From the NCBI RefSeq assembly GCF_021129215.1, contig NZ_JAJOLP010000001.1, forward strand, positions 62,001 to 126,000: 64,000 bases of DNA, in the 5' to 3' direction. Shown one piece after another: positions 32,956-41,869 of the stretch. The notes beneath the pieces were generated by a model, which did no database searches, was not told where the DNA came from, and worked only from the letters and a program-made list of their open reading frames with translations. Source of the DNA: Agromyces sp. S2-1-8. GTDB taxonomy: Bacteria; Actinomycetota; Actinomycetes; Actinomycetales; Microbacteriaceae. The translations under genes were made by a program, and so were the position numbers. Each line of letters starts with the position of its first letter. Position 1 is the stretch's first letter.

Positions 32956-35907
32956 ATGACGACGGTATCAAGACTCCGTTTGGCCGCAGTCGCGGCCGTG
33001 ACCGCGGCGGGCTGCACGCTCGCCGCAGCGGCACCGGCGATGGCCGATGACGCACCCGACCCGGCGAGCGAGCAGTACCGGCCGTACCTGCACTTCTCGC
33101 CCGAACGCAACTGGATGAACGACCCCAACGGCATGGTGTACGAGAACGGCACCTGGCACCTGTTCTTCCAGCACAACCCGAACGGCACCCGCTGGGGCAA
33201 CATGAGCTGGGGCCACGCCACGAGCACCGACCTCGTGCACTGGGAGGAGCAGCCGCTCGCGATCCCCCAGACCTTCGACGAGTCGGGCACCGCGATCGAG
33301 GACATCTTCTCGGGGTCGGTCGTCGTCGACGAGGGCAACACGACGGGCTTCGGCACCGCCGACGACCCGGCCCTCGTCGCGATCTACACGAGCGCCTACA
33401 CCGGCGCCCACCCGACGCACGCGGGCAAGCAGGCGCAGTCGCTCGCCTACTCGCTCGACCACGGGCAGACGTGGACGAAGTACGAGGGCAACCCGGTCTA
33501 CGACCGCGACTCGGCGAACTTCCGCGACCCGAAGGTGTTCCGCTACACGAACCCCGGGACCGGCGAGTCGTACTGGGTGATGGCCGCGGTCGAGGCGACG
33601 AGCTACCAGGTCATCCTCTCGCGCAGCGACGACCTGAAGTCGTGGACGGAGCTCAGCACCTTCGGCCCGGCGAACGCGACCGGCGGCATCTGGGAGTGCC
33701 CCGACCTGTTCCCGCTCGCGGTCGACGGCGACCCGGCGAACACCAAGTGGGTGCTCGTCGTGAACCTCAACCCCGGCGCGCCGAACGGCGGCTCGGGCGG
33801 CCAGTACTTCGTCGGCGACTTCGACGGCACGACGTTCACGTCGGAGAGCACCGTGAGCGCCGACCAGTTGCCCGACGGCACCGTCTTCGCGGGTTTCGAC
33901 GACGGCACGTACGACGGCTGGACGGTGAGGAACGAGCCGGGCAACTGGAAGAACGGCCCGTGGGGCGACGCACCCGCGGCCGGCAGCCTGCCCGGCCAGA
34001 ACCCGGTGTCGGGCTTCATCGGCGCCGGCCTCGTCAACGGCTTCAACGACGGCGACTGGCCGGTCGGCACCATCGACTCGCCGACCTTCACCGTCGAGCA
34101 CGACGTCGTCAACCTGCTCGTCGGCGGCGGCAACCACCCCCACGTCGAGGGCGCACAGCTCGGCAACGAGCCGCCGGCGGGTCGCACCCTCTTCGACTTC
34201 GAGCTGCCCGACGGCACGACCCTCGCCGACAGCGGCTGGAGCGTGACGGGCGACTTCGCGACCGATCCGGCACGCAACCCCTCGACCGCGGGCGGTGAGT
34301 ACTCCCTCGGCCAGAAGCGCATCAACACTTGGGAGGGCGGCCCGAAGGGCGACGACAACACCGGCGACCTCACCTCGCCGGCCTTCACGATCGAGCCCGG
34401 AGAAGACCACCTGAGCTTCCTCGTCGGCGGCGGCAAGCGCACCGACGGCTCGCTCGACGTGCAGCTCCTCGTCGACGGCGAGGTCGTGCGGTCCGCAACC
34501 GGTCCCGAGGCGGGCGCCCTGAACTGGCGAAGCTGGGATGTCTCGGAGTACGCCGGCCGCGAGGCCAGGCTGCGCGTGCACGACGCCGCCACCGGCGGCT
34601 GGGGCCACCTGACCGCCGACCACTTCGTGCTGGGTGCCGAACCGGCGGTCGTGCGCTCGGATGAGACCACCGTCAACCTGATCGTCGACGGCGAGGTCGT
34701 GCGCTCGGCGACCGGCACGAACAGCGAGGGCCTCGACTGGCGCAGCTGGGACGTGTCGGAGTTCGCCGGCCGCGAGGCATCCATTCGGATCGTCGACAAC
34801 AACCGGTCGGGCTGGGGTCACGTGCTCGTCGACCAGGTGATGTTCGCCGATGCCGCGGCGACGCCGCGCATCGAGGGCTACGACTGGCTCGACTGGGGGC
34901 GCGACTACTACGCCACGGTGTCGTTCAACAACGCGCCCGACGGCCGCCGCGTGATGCTCGGCTGGATGAACGACTGGGACTACGCGCAGGACATCCCGAC
35001 GGGCTCGTGGCGCAGCGCCATGACGCTGCCGCGCGAGGTCGCGCTCGTCACGACGCCGAAGGGTCCGCGGCTGACGCAGCAGGTGGTGCCCGAGTTCGCC
35101 GAGCTCGAGCAGCCCGATCGCGCCTTCATCGATCCGGCGGCAGCCGCCGGCGGCCGGGCGATCGCCTCGGGAACCGAGACCCTGCCGATCTCGGGCGACC
35201 GGGTGCGCATCGACGCGGTCATCGACCCCGGCTCGGCCGATGCCACTGGGCTGACCGTGCTCGGCGACGACGAGTCGGCGACGCGAATCGGCTACGACGC
35301 TCGGTCGGGTCGGCTCTTCGTCGACCGTCGCGACTCGGGCGTCACCGGCTTCCACCCCGCCTTCGCGTCGGTCGACGACGTCGCCGTGCCGCTCGCCGAC
35401 GGGCGCATCGCGCTCACCGTCTGGGTCGACCGCGCCTCGGTCGAGGTGTTCACGGCCGACGGGCGCACGACCATCACCGACCAGGTGTTCCCGAACGCCG
35501 GCGCCGACCGCATCGGGCTCTTCGCCGACGGCGGCGACGCCGCGCTCGAATCGCTCACGGTGACGCCGCTCAACGGCGCGATGTGGAAGGAGGCCGGGGC
35601 CGACGGCGCGACTTCCGCGCCCCCGAGCGCGGAGGTGACGGCGCTCACCGGCCCGCGCAAGGGACCCGACGCCGACGGCGACTACGAGATCAAGGTGAAG
35701 ACCGGCAAGGGCCGGCCGACCACGGTCGTGCGGCTGCTCGAGAGCGGCCGCGTGATCGACCGGGCCTACCGCGGCGCCGATGCCGAGCGCGTCGTCGCGT
35801 TCGAGATCGAGGATGCCTCGCCGGGCGAGCACCGCTACACGGTCGAGCTCGAGAACTCGGCCGGCGTGACCGCCGGCGGCGAGGTCACGGTGCACGTCGC
35901 CGGATGA
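32956..35907 (+). CDS. Secreted GH32 fructanase (levanase/inulinase) with inserted and C-terminal modules
   Basis: 983-aa extracellular fructan hydrolase. The signal peptide ends near AMA-DD (residue 30). GH32 catalytic residues are all present: nucleophile Asp56 (WMNDPNG), Asp191 (FRDPKVF) and acid/base Glu247 (WECPDLF). The five-bladed domain is split after GQYFVGDFDGTTF (about residue 290). About 340 residues of beta-sandwich insert follow, with repeats of DGEVVRSATG and DWRSWDVSE-AGREA, before the blade resumes at DWLDWGRDYYATVSFNNAPDGRR. The GH32 C-terminal sandwich and an Ig-like tail follow. There is no sortase or membrane anchor. It would release fructose for the adjacent importer. 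The ATG at 32956 was taken; its ribosome-binding site is weak. Confidence 0.93.
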   Translation: MTTVSRLRLAAVAAVTAAGCTLAAAAPAMADDAPDPASEQYRPYLHFSPERNWMNDPNGMVYENGTWHLFFQHNPNGTRWGNMSWGHATSTDLVHWEEQPLAIPQTFDESGTAIEDIFSGSVVVDEGNTTGFGTADDPALVAIYTSAYTGAHPTHAGKQAQSLAYSLDHGQTWTKYEGNPVYDRDSANFRDPKVFRYTNPGTGESYWVMAAVEATSYQVILSRSDDLKSWTELSTFGPANATGGIWECPDLFPLAVDGDPANTKWVLVVNLNPGAPNGGSGGQYFVGDFDGTTFTSESTVSADQLPDGTVFAGFDDGTYDGWTVRNEPGNWKNGPWGDAPAAGSLPGQNPVSGFIGAGLVNGFNDGDWPVGTIDSPTFTVEHDVVNLLVGGGNHPHVEGAQLGNEPPAGRTLFDFELPDGTTLADSGWSVTGDFATDPARNPSTAGGEYSLGQKRINTWEGGPKGDDNTGDLTSPAFTIEPGEDHLSFLVGGGKRTDGSLDVQLLVDGEVVRSATGPEAGALNWRSWDVSEYAGREARLRVHDAATGGWGHLTADHFVLGAEPAVVRSDETTVNLIVDGEVVRSATGTNSEGLDWRSWDVSEFAGREASIRIVDNNRSGWGHVLVDQVMFADAAATPRIEGYDWLDWGRDYYATVSFNNAPDGRRVMLGWMNDWDYAQDIPTGSWRSAMTLPREVALVTTPKGPRLTQQVVPEFAELEQPDRAFIDPAAAAGGRAIASGTETLPISGDRVRIDAVIDPGSADATGLTVLGDDESATRIGYDARSGRLFVDRRDSGVTGFHPAFASVDDVAVPLADGRIALTVWVDRASVEVFTADGRTTITDQVFPNAGADRIGLFADGGDAALESLTVTPLNGAMWKEAGADGATSAPPSAEVTALTGPRKGPDADGDYEIKVKTGKGRPTTVVRLLESGRVIDRAYRGADAERVVAFEIEDASPGEHRYTVELENSAGVTAGGEVTVHVAG

Positions 35908-36100
35908 GACCGGGTGGGGCGCCCGTCGTGCTGACCGGGCGCCCCGCCCTCGTCCGTCGGCGTGATGCCGCGACGGAGATGCGGAAATACCGCCCGTCGA
36001 CTTCCGGCAGGAGCAGAATGCGGCATAACGGATGCGAGCCCGCATGCCGTGCCACAGCGAGGCGGTCCTCGCCGCCTCTCGCCCACGGAAGGGTGTTCTC

Positions 36101-36532
36101 ATGGTTCCCGAGATCAACTACTGGACCGTCCTGCTCGCCACCCTCTCGAGCATGGTCATCGGTTCGATCTGGTACGCCCCGAAGGTCTTCGGCATGAAGT
36201 GGGCGAAGCTCGCCGACGTCGACATCGACCGACCGGGGGCGAGCGCCGTCGGGCCGATCGTCGTCACCGTGCTCGTGAGCTTCATCACGGCCTGGGTGCT
36301 CGCGGGCAGCACGGCGATCGCCTGGCACTTCTACGGCGGCGGATTCCTGCTGTCGGCCGTCGTGACGGCGATCGCGCTCTGGGCCGGCTTCACGGCCGCT
36401 CGCTTCATCACGCACGACGCCTTCGAGGGGCGCCCCGCCGCGCTCACCACGATGAACATCGCGCACGAACTCGTCACCGTCGTCGTGATGGCGATCATCA
36501 TCGGCGTCTGGCCGCCCGCGGGCACGGTCTAG
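36101..36532 (+). CDS. DUF1761 family membrane protein
   Basis: 143-aa integral membrane protein with four membrane segments, starting INYWTVLLATLSSMVIGSIWYAPKVFG, the hallmark of DUF1761; the segments near residues 45-60, 70-92 and 115-135 follow. Function is unknown for the family. The ATG at 36101 has GGAAGGG upstream; an in-frame ATG at 36032 lacks a site. The 193 bp between the fructanase gene and this start hold no gene that I can see. Confidence 0.8.
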   Translation: MVPEINYWTVLLATLSSMVIGSIWYAPKVFGMKWAKLADVDIDRPGASAVGPIVVTVLVSFITAWVLAGSTAIAWHFYGGGFLLSAVVTAIALWAGFTAARFITHDAFEGRPAALTTMNIAHELVTVVVMAIIIGVWPPAGTV

Positions 36533-36615
36533 TCCCGGGCACGTTCTCTCCCCTGCATAGGGGCCGGGATGCGCGAGGGCCCTGCGACGTACGCCGGGCC
36601 TTCACGGCACTCGGG

Positions 36616-36852
36616 TCACAGCGAGGTCGCGACCCACCAGCCGATGATGAAGAGCCCCATCACGATGAAGAGCAGGCCGATGACCACGAACAGGGCCCGG
36701 CTCGGGGCGCGCGCCGCCGCGCGCCCCGGGCGCGACCGGCGCTCCGCCGTGATCGTCTCGGCGAGCCACCTCCGCCGGGTGACGAGCGCGATGCCGGCGA
36801 CGAGGGCGAGCACCGCCCATGCGAGCGCGAAGACCAGGCCGAGTTGCACCAC
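36616..36852 (-). CDS. Small two-helix membrane protein
   Basis: 78-aa protein with membrane segments at about residues 4-24 and 52-75, joined by a basic loop (RRRWLAETITAERRSRPGRAAAR). No family recognised. It is convergent with the DUF1761 gene. Third-position GC preference is high, as expected of a real gene here, but the small size leaves doubt. Confidence 0.55.
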   Translation of the reverse strand: MVQLGLVFALAWAVLALVAGIALVTRRRWLAETITAERRSRPGRAAARAPSRALFVVIGLLFIVMGLFIIGWWVATSL

Positions 36853-37027
36853 GTCAGCCTAGCTGTGAGCGGCGCGCTGCCGACGCACGTGGCGGTGAGG
36901 CGCAGCGGAGATGCGAAAGGCCCGGCACTTCCGAGATCTCGGATTTTCTTGGGCTAGCCCGGGATTTCTTGAGAGAACGCGGATCGCGGGGAGAAGCTCG
37001 AGTAAGACCCCGCCGCCTCCGTGGTGT

Positions 37028-37056
37028 GGCGGGTTCGAGTCCCGCCCTCGCTACCA
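37028..37056 (+). other. tRNA 3'-end remnant (T-arm, acceptor strand, CCA), possible attachment-site scar
   Basis: GGCGGGTTCGAGTCCCGCC forms a perfect T-arm with the invariant TTCGAGT loop. It is followed by CTCGCTA and CCA, as at the 3' end of a tRNA gene. The matching 5' acceptor AGCGAGG, D-arm and anticodon arm are absent from the preceding 150 bp, so it is not a whole tRNA. Such 3' fragments typically mark the far end of an element integrated into a tRNA gene. The surrounding stretch 36853-37376 (524 bp) has no convincing gene; no integrase is in the window. Confidence 0.6.
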
Positions 37057-37376
37057 TCGGCCCGGTCTTCTTCGGATGCCGCGATAGACGACGCAATCGC
37101 TGCCACCCGCGATCCGCACGAGTGAGCGCGGACGGCCCGACGGAGCGCAAGCGCCACCCGCCCCGGTGCCTCGCTGATGCACTCCAGCGCCCGAGGGCTC
37201 CTTCTCTATGCTGAGCGTCGAACATTCGGGGCATCCGCCTGCCGGGCGGTAAGGCACAACGAACGAGTTCGCATCCGTTGAAGGGCCGGGCTTCCCGACT
37301 CCCAGTCCTATATCGTGGCGCGCCTGACGCCCCCTATCCCAGCTCAGTCTTCGAGGATCCGTGTGGGAGCCACAGT

Positions 37377-38273
37377 TCACTCTGGATGAACCGCCTGAAG
37401 AAGTCGTGCCGCTCGCGCCGCGCCAACAAGCGGTGAAACGTGCGGCGATCTCGCTCGCCACAGGAATCGGTCGGCCGCGTTAAGGCCTCCGGCGTCGAGT
37501 CCTCGACCGAGCGGGTTGTGCACAAGCTCCCAGGAGCTGGCGATCGACCCACCCACAATTATCACGTCGGCATCGAACGTTGTCACGGAGGGGGCGATGC
37601 ATTCGCCGAGTGCGGTGAACGCCCGATCGAAGACGGCCTTCGACGGGCGATCGCCTTCCCGCGCGCGACTGGCGATTTCGTGTACGTCAAGGCGAATCCC
37701 GGTCACCGACTCGAATCCACGGATCAGCGCACGACGCGAGACCGTCTCCTCGATGGGCAGGCCGTTCCACTCCAAGTGGTGGACGTGCCCGTGGGGCGGG
37801 ATCCCCGCCGCGCCCGCGGCCGGCTTCCCCTGGTCGAGAAAGCTCGATCCTACGCCGGTGCCGAGGGTCAGGAACACCGCTCGGTCGACAGCTGGGTCGA
37901 GGAGAATCCACTCTCCCATCGCGAACGCGTCCGCGTCGTTCACAAAGACGAACGCGTCCGCGACCTCCGGCATCCTCGATGCGAGTTCCGTTGCCAGATG
38001 CAGACCCGCGAGCGATTCGAACTTGCCCACACCGGTGAAACTCCCTACCCCGATCGTGTTGTCGAAGGGTCCGGGAATCGCCACCCCCCAGTGCGCCGCG
38101 GTTCCCTCGTACACCGAGCGTGCAGCGTTGGCCAGTGTGTCGAGGATCACGGTGGCAGGCGCGTGCGAGTCGAGTGGAAAGCGGCGTTGCCGGCGGACCT
38201 CCCATACGCCGCCTTCGACCACGGCCGCTGTGACATGAGTGCCGCCGATCTCGAGGACGGGCTGCAGCGTCAT
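37377..38273 (-). CDS. ROK-family sugar kinase
   Basis: 298-aa ROK-fold protein without a DNA-binding domain, so a sugar kinase (glucokinase/mannokinase/fructokinase type). ATP-binding LEIGGTHVTAAVV is at the N-terminus, catalytic Asp in FVNDADAFAMGEW, and GTGVGSSFLDQG follows. The zinc motif usual in ROK kinases (a Cys-rich CxCGxxGCxE) is replaced by HGHVHHLEWNGLPIEE, so structural zinc is lost or bound by histidines. It is the last gene of a minus-strand operon. The ATG at 38273 overlaps the stop of the ManA-like gene, suggesting the kinase supplies the sugar phosphate its neighbour isomerises. Confidence 0.82.
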   Translation of the reverse strand: MTLQPVLEIGGTHVTAAVVEGGVWEVRRQRRFPLDSHAPATVILDTLANAARSVYEGTAAHWGVAIPGPFDNTIGVGSFTGVGKFESLAGLHLATELASRMPEVADAFVFVNDADAFAMGEWILLDPAVDRAVFLTLGTGVGSSFLDQGKPAAGAAGIPPHGHVHHLEWNGLPIEETVSRRALIRGFESVTGIRLDVHEIASRAREGDRPSKAVFDRAFTALGECIAPSVTTFDADVIIVGGSIASSWELVHNPLGRGLDAGGLNAADRFLWRARSPHVSPLVGAARAARLLQAVHPE

Positions 38274-40081
38274 GCCTTCGGCCCCGGTTCGGATTGCCCC
38301 GGCGTGCAGAGGTTGCGCTCAGTGCCTCGGACGAATGCCTTGACGGTGCCATGGCGCTTTCCTTCGCCACGGCCGAAGGGGCGGATCGTGTACTCCCCTA
38401 CCCTGGCCGGCACGATAAACGTCTCCGCGTAGTGCACGACGAACGGCGTGAATGCGCCGACGGGCGACTCGACGATCGCTTCGACCCCTTCGACGAGATT
38501 CAGGACGTTCACTGTTCCGTTCGTGTTGTGCGGGGTCGTGCCCGTGAACCAGTGTCGACGCACCTCGATGAACTCGAGCTCATGCAATCCGGTGCGTTCC
38601 TCGACCCACCCCGTGCCGGACGCGATCTGCTGAACCTGCCCGACGAGGTTCCGCTTCGTCCATTCGGTGTCGCGGTCCCATTGGATGTTCTCGAGGGCGT
38701 GCTCGATGTGAATCGGACGAGGAACGCCGTCCAGCCCGACTCGATCCCAGTCCCACATCTTGAATGTGAAGATGTACGGGGTGGCGGAGATCTCGAGCAC
38801 CATCGAGTTGCTCCCTGAGCAATGCACGGTTCCGGCGGGGATCGCGAAATGATCGTGCTTACGGGCCGGCCACTCGTTCACGTAGCGATCGGCCGGGAAC
38901 GAGATTTCACCGGCTTGTGCTGCGACCAGGTCCTGGGTCATCCGTCCCCGATCGATTCCGGTCTTCAAGCCGAGATAGACGACGGCGTCGTCGGAAGCGT
39001 CCAGAAGATAGTAGCTTTCGTCCTGCGTGTACGACATGCCGAACTTGTCGCGGATGTAGTCGGTGAGCGGGTGCACCTGCAGCGAGAGGTTGCCGCCCTC
39101 CATCGTGTCGAGGAAGTCGAATCGGATCGGGAACTCGGCGCCGAATCGTGCGTGCGTGCGTTCGCCGAGCAGTTCTTTCGGGTGCAGGAAAACCAGATCG
39201 ATCGAGGGAATCTCGAAGGTGGATGCGCCATCGGTCAGCAGCAGGCTGTTCTCCTCGGGCACGCCGTCGAACGACCACGCGTAGTTCGGCGTGCCGTCGG
39301 GGAGGCCGCAGACACGTTTCATCCACTGTCCGCCCCACACTCCCGGATCGAAGTAGGGCACGACACGGAATGGGCGGGTGGTCACCGAAGTCAGGGCACC
39401 ACGCAAGCCCTGTCCGCTGATCAGTGCCGGCTCGTTCGAGCGGTTGAGATCGAGCACGAAGTCCGCCGTCTCGAGCAGTGGTCGCTTATGCCGGTCAGCG
39501 ACTCGCCATTCGACGAAGTACCCGCGCTTGATCTTCCGGAGGGTGTCCTCGTCGCCGTTCGCCGCATGCCAGTTCGCCATGCCTGCTCGATACCGGAGCT
39601 GGATCTCCCATCGAGCGAGTTCGCCGAGAACGAGCACATCGGCGGCGGGTTGCACCATCGCGGCACCCCACCCGATGAGCACCACGCCGCGCTCGCGCTC
39701 GCGAATGGCGCGGCGCAGGGCCGCGATGGCAGCGTCATCGTAGAAGGCGTCGATGGTCGCGTGCGAGAGGACGCCGAACACGCGGTCATCGGTGAGGTTG
39801 TCCTGCATCCACGCCGTCAGTTCAGCCCCACCGATCGCTGCGGACTCGCAATTGATGACATCGAAGTCGGGAAGCCCCTCCTGCGCCTGTGCGATGAGCG
39901 CGTCGAGGTCTGCACCCGGATAGGTGTCGATCACGACCGTCGGCAGTGCGCCACGCGACTGAGCGGCATCGGCGATTCGCTTCCAAGGCTCGCGGCCCCG
40001 GGCGATCAGCTCACCCGCTGGGAGGTTCACGGCAGGGCTCTGGTCGTACGACGAGACGTACGTGCGGTCAGGAACGGGCAA
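38270..40081 (-). CDS. ManA-like cupin isomerase with N-terminal extension
   Basis: 603-aa protein. The C-terminal half resembles class I mannose-6-phosphate isomerases: metal-binding LSLQVHPLTDYIRDKFG, KHDHFAIPAGTVHCSGSNSM and a later HWFTGTTPHNT cupin segment. The N-terminal about 220 residues (VVIDTYPGADLDALIAQAQ; VVLIGWGAAMVQPAADVLVLGELARWEIQLRY) look like a kinase-type alpha/beta domain but have no P-loop that I can see. The TTG at 40081 with GAGGTG seven bases upstream is preferred; an ATG at 40117 would overlap the dehydrogenase gene by 50 bp. Substrate is unknown. Confidence 0.72.
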   Translation of the reverse strand: MPVPDRTYVSSYDQSPAVNLPAGELIARGREPWKRIADAAQSRGALPTVVIDTYPGADLDALIAQAQEGLPDFDVINCESAAIGGAELTAWMQDNLTDDRVFGVLSHATIDAFYDDAAIAALRRAIRERERGVVLIGWGAAMVQPAADVLVLGELARWEIQLRYRAGMANWHAANGDEDTLRKIKRGYFVEWRVADRHKRPLLETADFVLDLNRSNEPALISGQGLRGALTSVTTRPFRVVPYFDPGVWGGQWMKRVCGLPDGTPNYAWSFDGVPEENSLLLTDGASTFEIPSIDLVFLHPKELLGERTHARFGAEFPIRFDFLDTMEGGNLSLQVHPLTDYIRDKFGMSYTQDESYYLLDASDDAVVYLGLKTGIDRGRMTQDLVAAQAGEISFPADRYVNEWPARKHDHFAIPAGTVHCSGSNSMVLEISATPYIFTFKMWDWDRVGLDGVPRPIHIEHALENIQWDRDTEWTKRNLVGQVQQIASGTGWVEERTGLHELEFIEVRRHWFTGTTPHNTNGTVNVLNLVEGVEAIVESPVGAFTPFVVHYAETFIVPARVGEYTIRPFGRGEGKRHGTVKAFVRGTERNLCTPGQSEPGPKA

Positions 40082-41192
40082 TTGGAGACACCTCGATTTC
40101 CAACTTGTCGAACCCATCGCAGAGCTCGATCGGCACCGGCCTGTCGGCCGCGGTGACGATGTCGACGCGGCAACCGGTCTCCGCTGACTCCAGCAGCGCC
40201 GTCATCACCTCGAGCACATGCAGGGCAAGCCTGCCGTCAGCTCGATGCGAGCGGCGCCCCGCACGCAGCATGTCGACCAGCCCGGCGCCGCGGGTCGCAC
40301 CGGCGATGCCTGCGAGCGGCTCGGACTCGAGCCAGTCCGCTCCGCCGAGCGGCCGCACGGCGCAGATGCCGTCGAACCCGTTCGGGTCCGGCACCCGAAG
40401 GCTGCCTGCCTCGCCGTGCACCTCGATCGGGGCCGCGGTCGTCGCGATGCTGTCGAAGCTCATCGTGATGGTCGACAGTGCACCGGATTCGTGTGTGAGT
40501 ACGCCGGAGACGTGCGAGTCGACCTCTACGGGGACTCTCTCGCCGGCTCGCGGGCCGCTGAGGATGACTCGCTCATCACGCATTCTGCTTCCAGCGCCGA
40601 TGACGCTGCGCACTGGTCCCAGCAGGTGCACGAGCGAGGTCACGTAATAGGGCCCCATGTCTAACAGCGGACCGCCGCCCTCGGCGTAGTAGAAGTCGGG
40701 GTTAGGATGCCAGTGCTCGTGTCCGGGCGTCGCCATCACCGCGGTCGCCGCCAGCGGACGGCCGATTCGGCCGTCGTCGATGAGCTTCCGAGCGGTCTGG
40801 ATGCCGGTGCCGAGGACGGTGTCCGGCGCGCACCCTACCCGCACGCCGGCCGCCTCGGCTGCTGCGATGAGCCGTACGCCGTCGTCGAGACGTGCGGTGA
40901 GCGGCTTCTCGCCGAACACGTCCTTGCCGTGCCGGACGGCCGCCTCGGCGATCTCGGCGTGCGCCGCCGGGACAGTCAGATTCAGCACCACATCAACGTC
41001 GGGCGCGGCGAGCAGCTCGTCGACGGTGAGCGCGCGGGCGGCGGGCAACGTCGCCGCCACCGCTTCAGCCCGTGCCGCGTCAAGATCGGCCACAGCGGTG
41101 ATGACCACATCGTCCAGCCCGGAGAGCGTGTCCAAGTACGTCCCCGAGATTGTTCCGAGCCCGATGATCCCTACCCGGTTCGTGCTGCCCAC
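40068..41192 (-). CDS. Gfo/Idh/MocA-family oxidoreductase 1
   Basis: 374-aa NAD(P)-dependent sugar dehydrogenase. The N-terminal Rossmann motif is GIIGLGTISGTY (residues about 8-19), and the family EKP motif is in GKDVFGEKPLTARL. The C-terminal alpha/beta domain has GPLLDMGPYYVTSLVHLLG, with the GxxxDxGxHxxD-like pattern. The start is GTG at 41192 with a GAGAGAGGG site. It overlaps the ThuA gene end by 22 bp and the ManA-like gene start. Members oxidise or isomerise pyranosides, often at C3. Confidence 0.85.
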   Translation of the reverse strand: MGSTNRVGIIGLGTISGTYLDTLSGLDDVVITAVADLDAARAEAVAATLPAARALTVDELLAAPDVDVVLNLTVPAAHAEIAEAAVRHGKDVFGEKPLTARLDDGVRLIAAAEAAGVRVGCAPDTVLGTGIQTARKLIDDGRIGRPLAATAVMATPGHEHWHPNPDFYYAEGGGPLLDMGPYYVTSLVHLLGPVRSVIGAGSRMRDERVILSGPRAGERVPVEVDSHVSGVLTHESGALSTITMSFDSIATTAAPIEVHGEAGSLRVPDPNGFDGICAVRPLGGADWLESEPLAGIAGATRGAGLVDMLRAGRRSHRADGRLALHVLEVMTALLESAETGCRVDIVTAADRPVPIELCDGFDKLEIEVSPIARS

Positions 41193-41869
41193 AGCATCCC
41201 TCTCTCAATGATCGTCTTGACGTTCGCGTCCTGGAGCGCTTCGACGTCGTGCCCCGGGGTCGCCACGAAGACTCGACCGTTCCCCCAATAGCGCGTCCAG
41301 ACGGCGGGGCAAGTGAGCGGCCGATGCCACGGCTGGTGCGACTGGACGGGGTGGGTCGTGGTCGCCAGCACGTCGTTCAGGTCGTCGTGCAGCACCCAGT
41401 ACTGCTCGGTGTCGAGTGCGAAGTCGTCGAGACCGACCATGATCTCGTGCGCGCGGCCGAGGTCGGTGAGGTCGATGGTGTGCTCGAGGAAGCCGTCCCG
41501 CCCGTCGTCGCGGCGTGCGTCGGGATGCTTGGACGGATGGGCGACGAACTGCCCGCCGACGAGTTGGAGGTAGTCCGAGCTCGCGCGGAACGAGTCGGCG
41601 ATGCCGCCGTGCCACCCGGCGAACCCGGCGCCGGCGGCCACCGCGTCGCGGAGCCCGGTCACGGCTTCGCCCGAGGCGTGCGACATCGTGACCGACTGCA
41701 GCACGAGGTCCACGGCGGCCATGCGCTCGGCATCGGCGTAGACCTCGGGGTCGTCCTCGATCGTGACCTCGAACCCTTGCCCTTGCAGGAACGGAAGGAA
41801 CAGGTCGGTCGTCTCGACGGGATGATGGCCTTCCCAGCCGCCGCGGACGACGAGCACGTTACACGTCAT
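41171..41869 (-). CDS. ThuA-domain protein
   Basis: 232-aa protein of the ThuA (class I glutamine-amidotransferase-like fold) family, named for the trehalose-utilisation genes thuAB in rhizobia. It opens CNVLVVRGGWEGHHPVETTD and has AAGAGFAGWHGGIADSF and QYWVLHDDLNDVLATT before the C-terminal GNGRVFVATPGHD. ThuA proteins are linked to 3-keto-glycoside chemistry together with Gfo/Idh dehydrogenases, which flank it here. The ATG at 41869 has GGAGAT upstream and overlaps the previous stop. Confidence 0.85.
   Translation of the reverse strand: MTCNVLVVRGGWEGHHPVETTDLFLPFLQGQGFEVTIEDDPEVYADAERMAAVDLVLQSVTMSHASGEAVTGLRDAVAAGAGFAGWHGGIADSFRASSDYLQLVGGQFVAHPSKHPDARRDDGRDGFLEHTIDLTDLGRAHEIMVGLDDFALDTEQYWVLHDDLNDVLATTTHPVQSHQPWHRPLTCPAVWTRYWGNGRVFVATPGHDVEALQDANVKTIIERGMLWAARTG

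Noticed and set aside
37000..37056. A complete tRNA gene ending at 37056
   Set aside because: Only the T-arm, acceptor strand and CCA can be found. No 5' acceptor complement (AGCGAGG), D-arm or anticodon arm precedes it within about 150 bp.
36853..37376. Protein-coding gene on the minus strand spanning the tRNA-like remnant
   Set aside because: The translations contain phrases such as ARAGLEPATP that arise from reading tRNA genes backwards; codon use is not gene-like.
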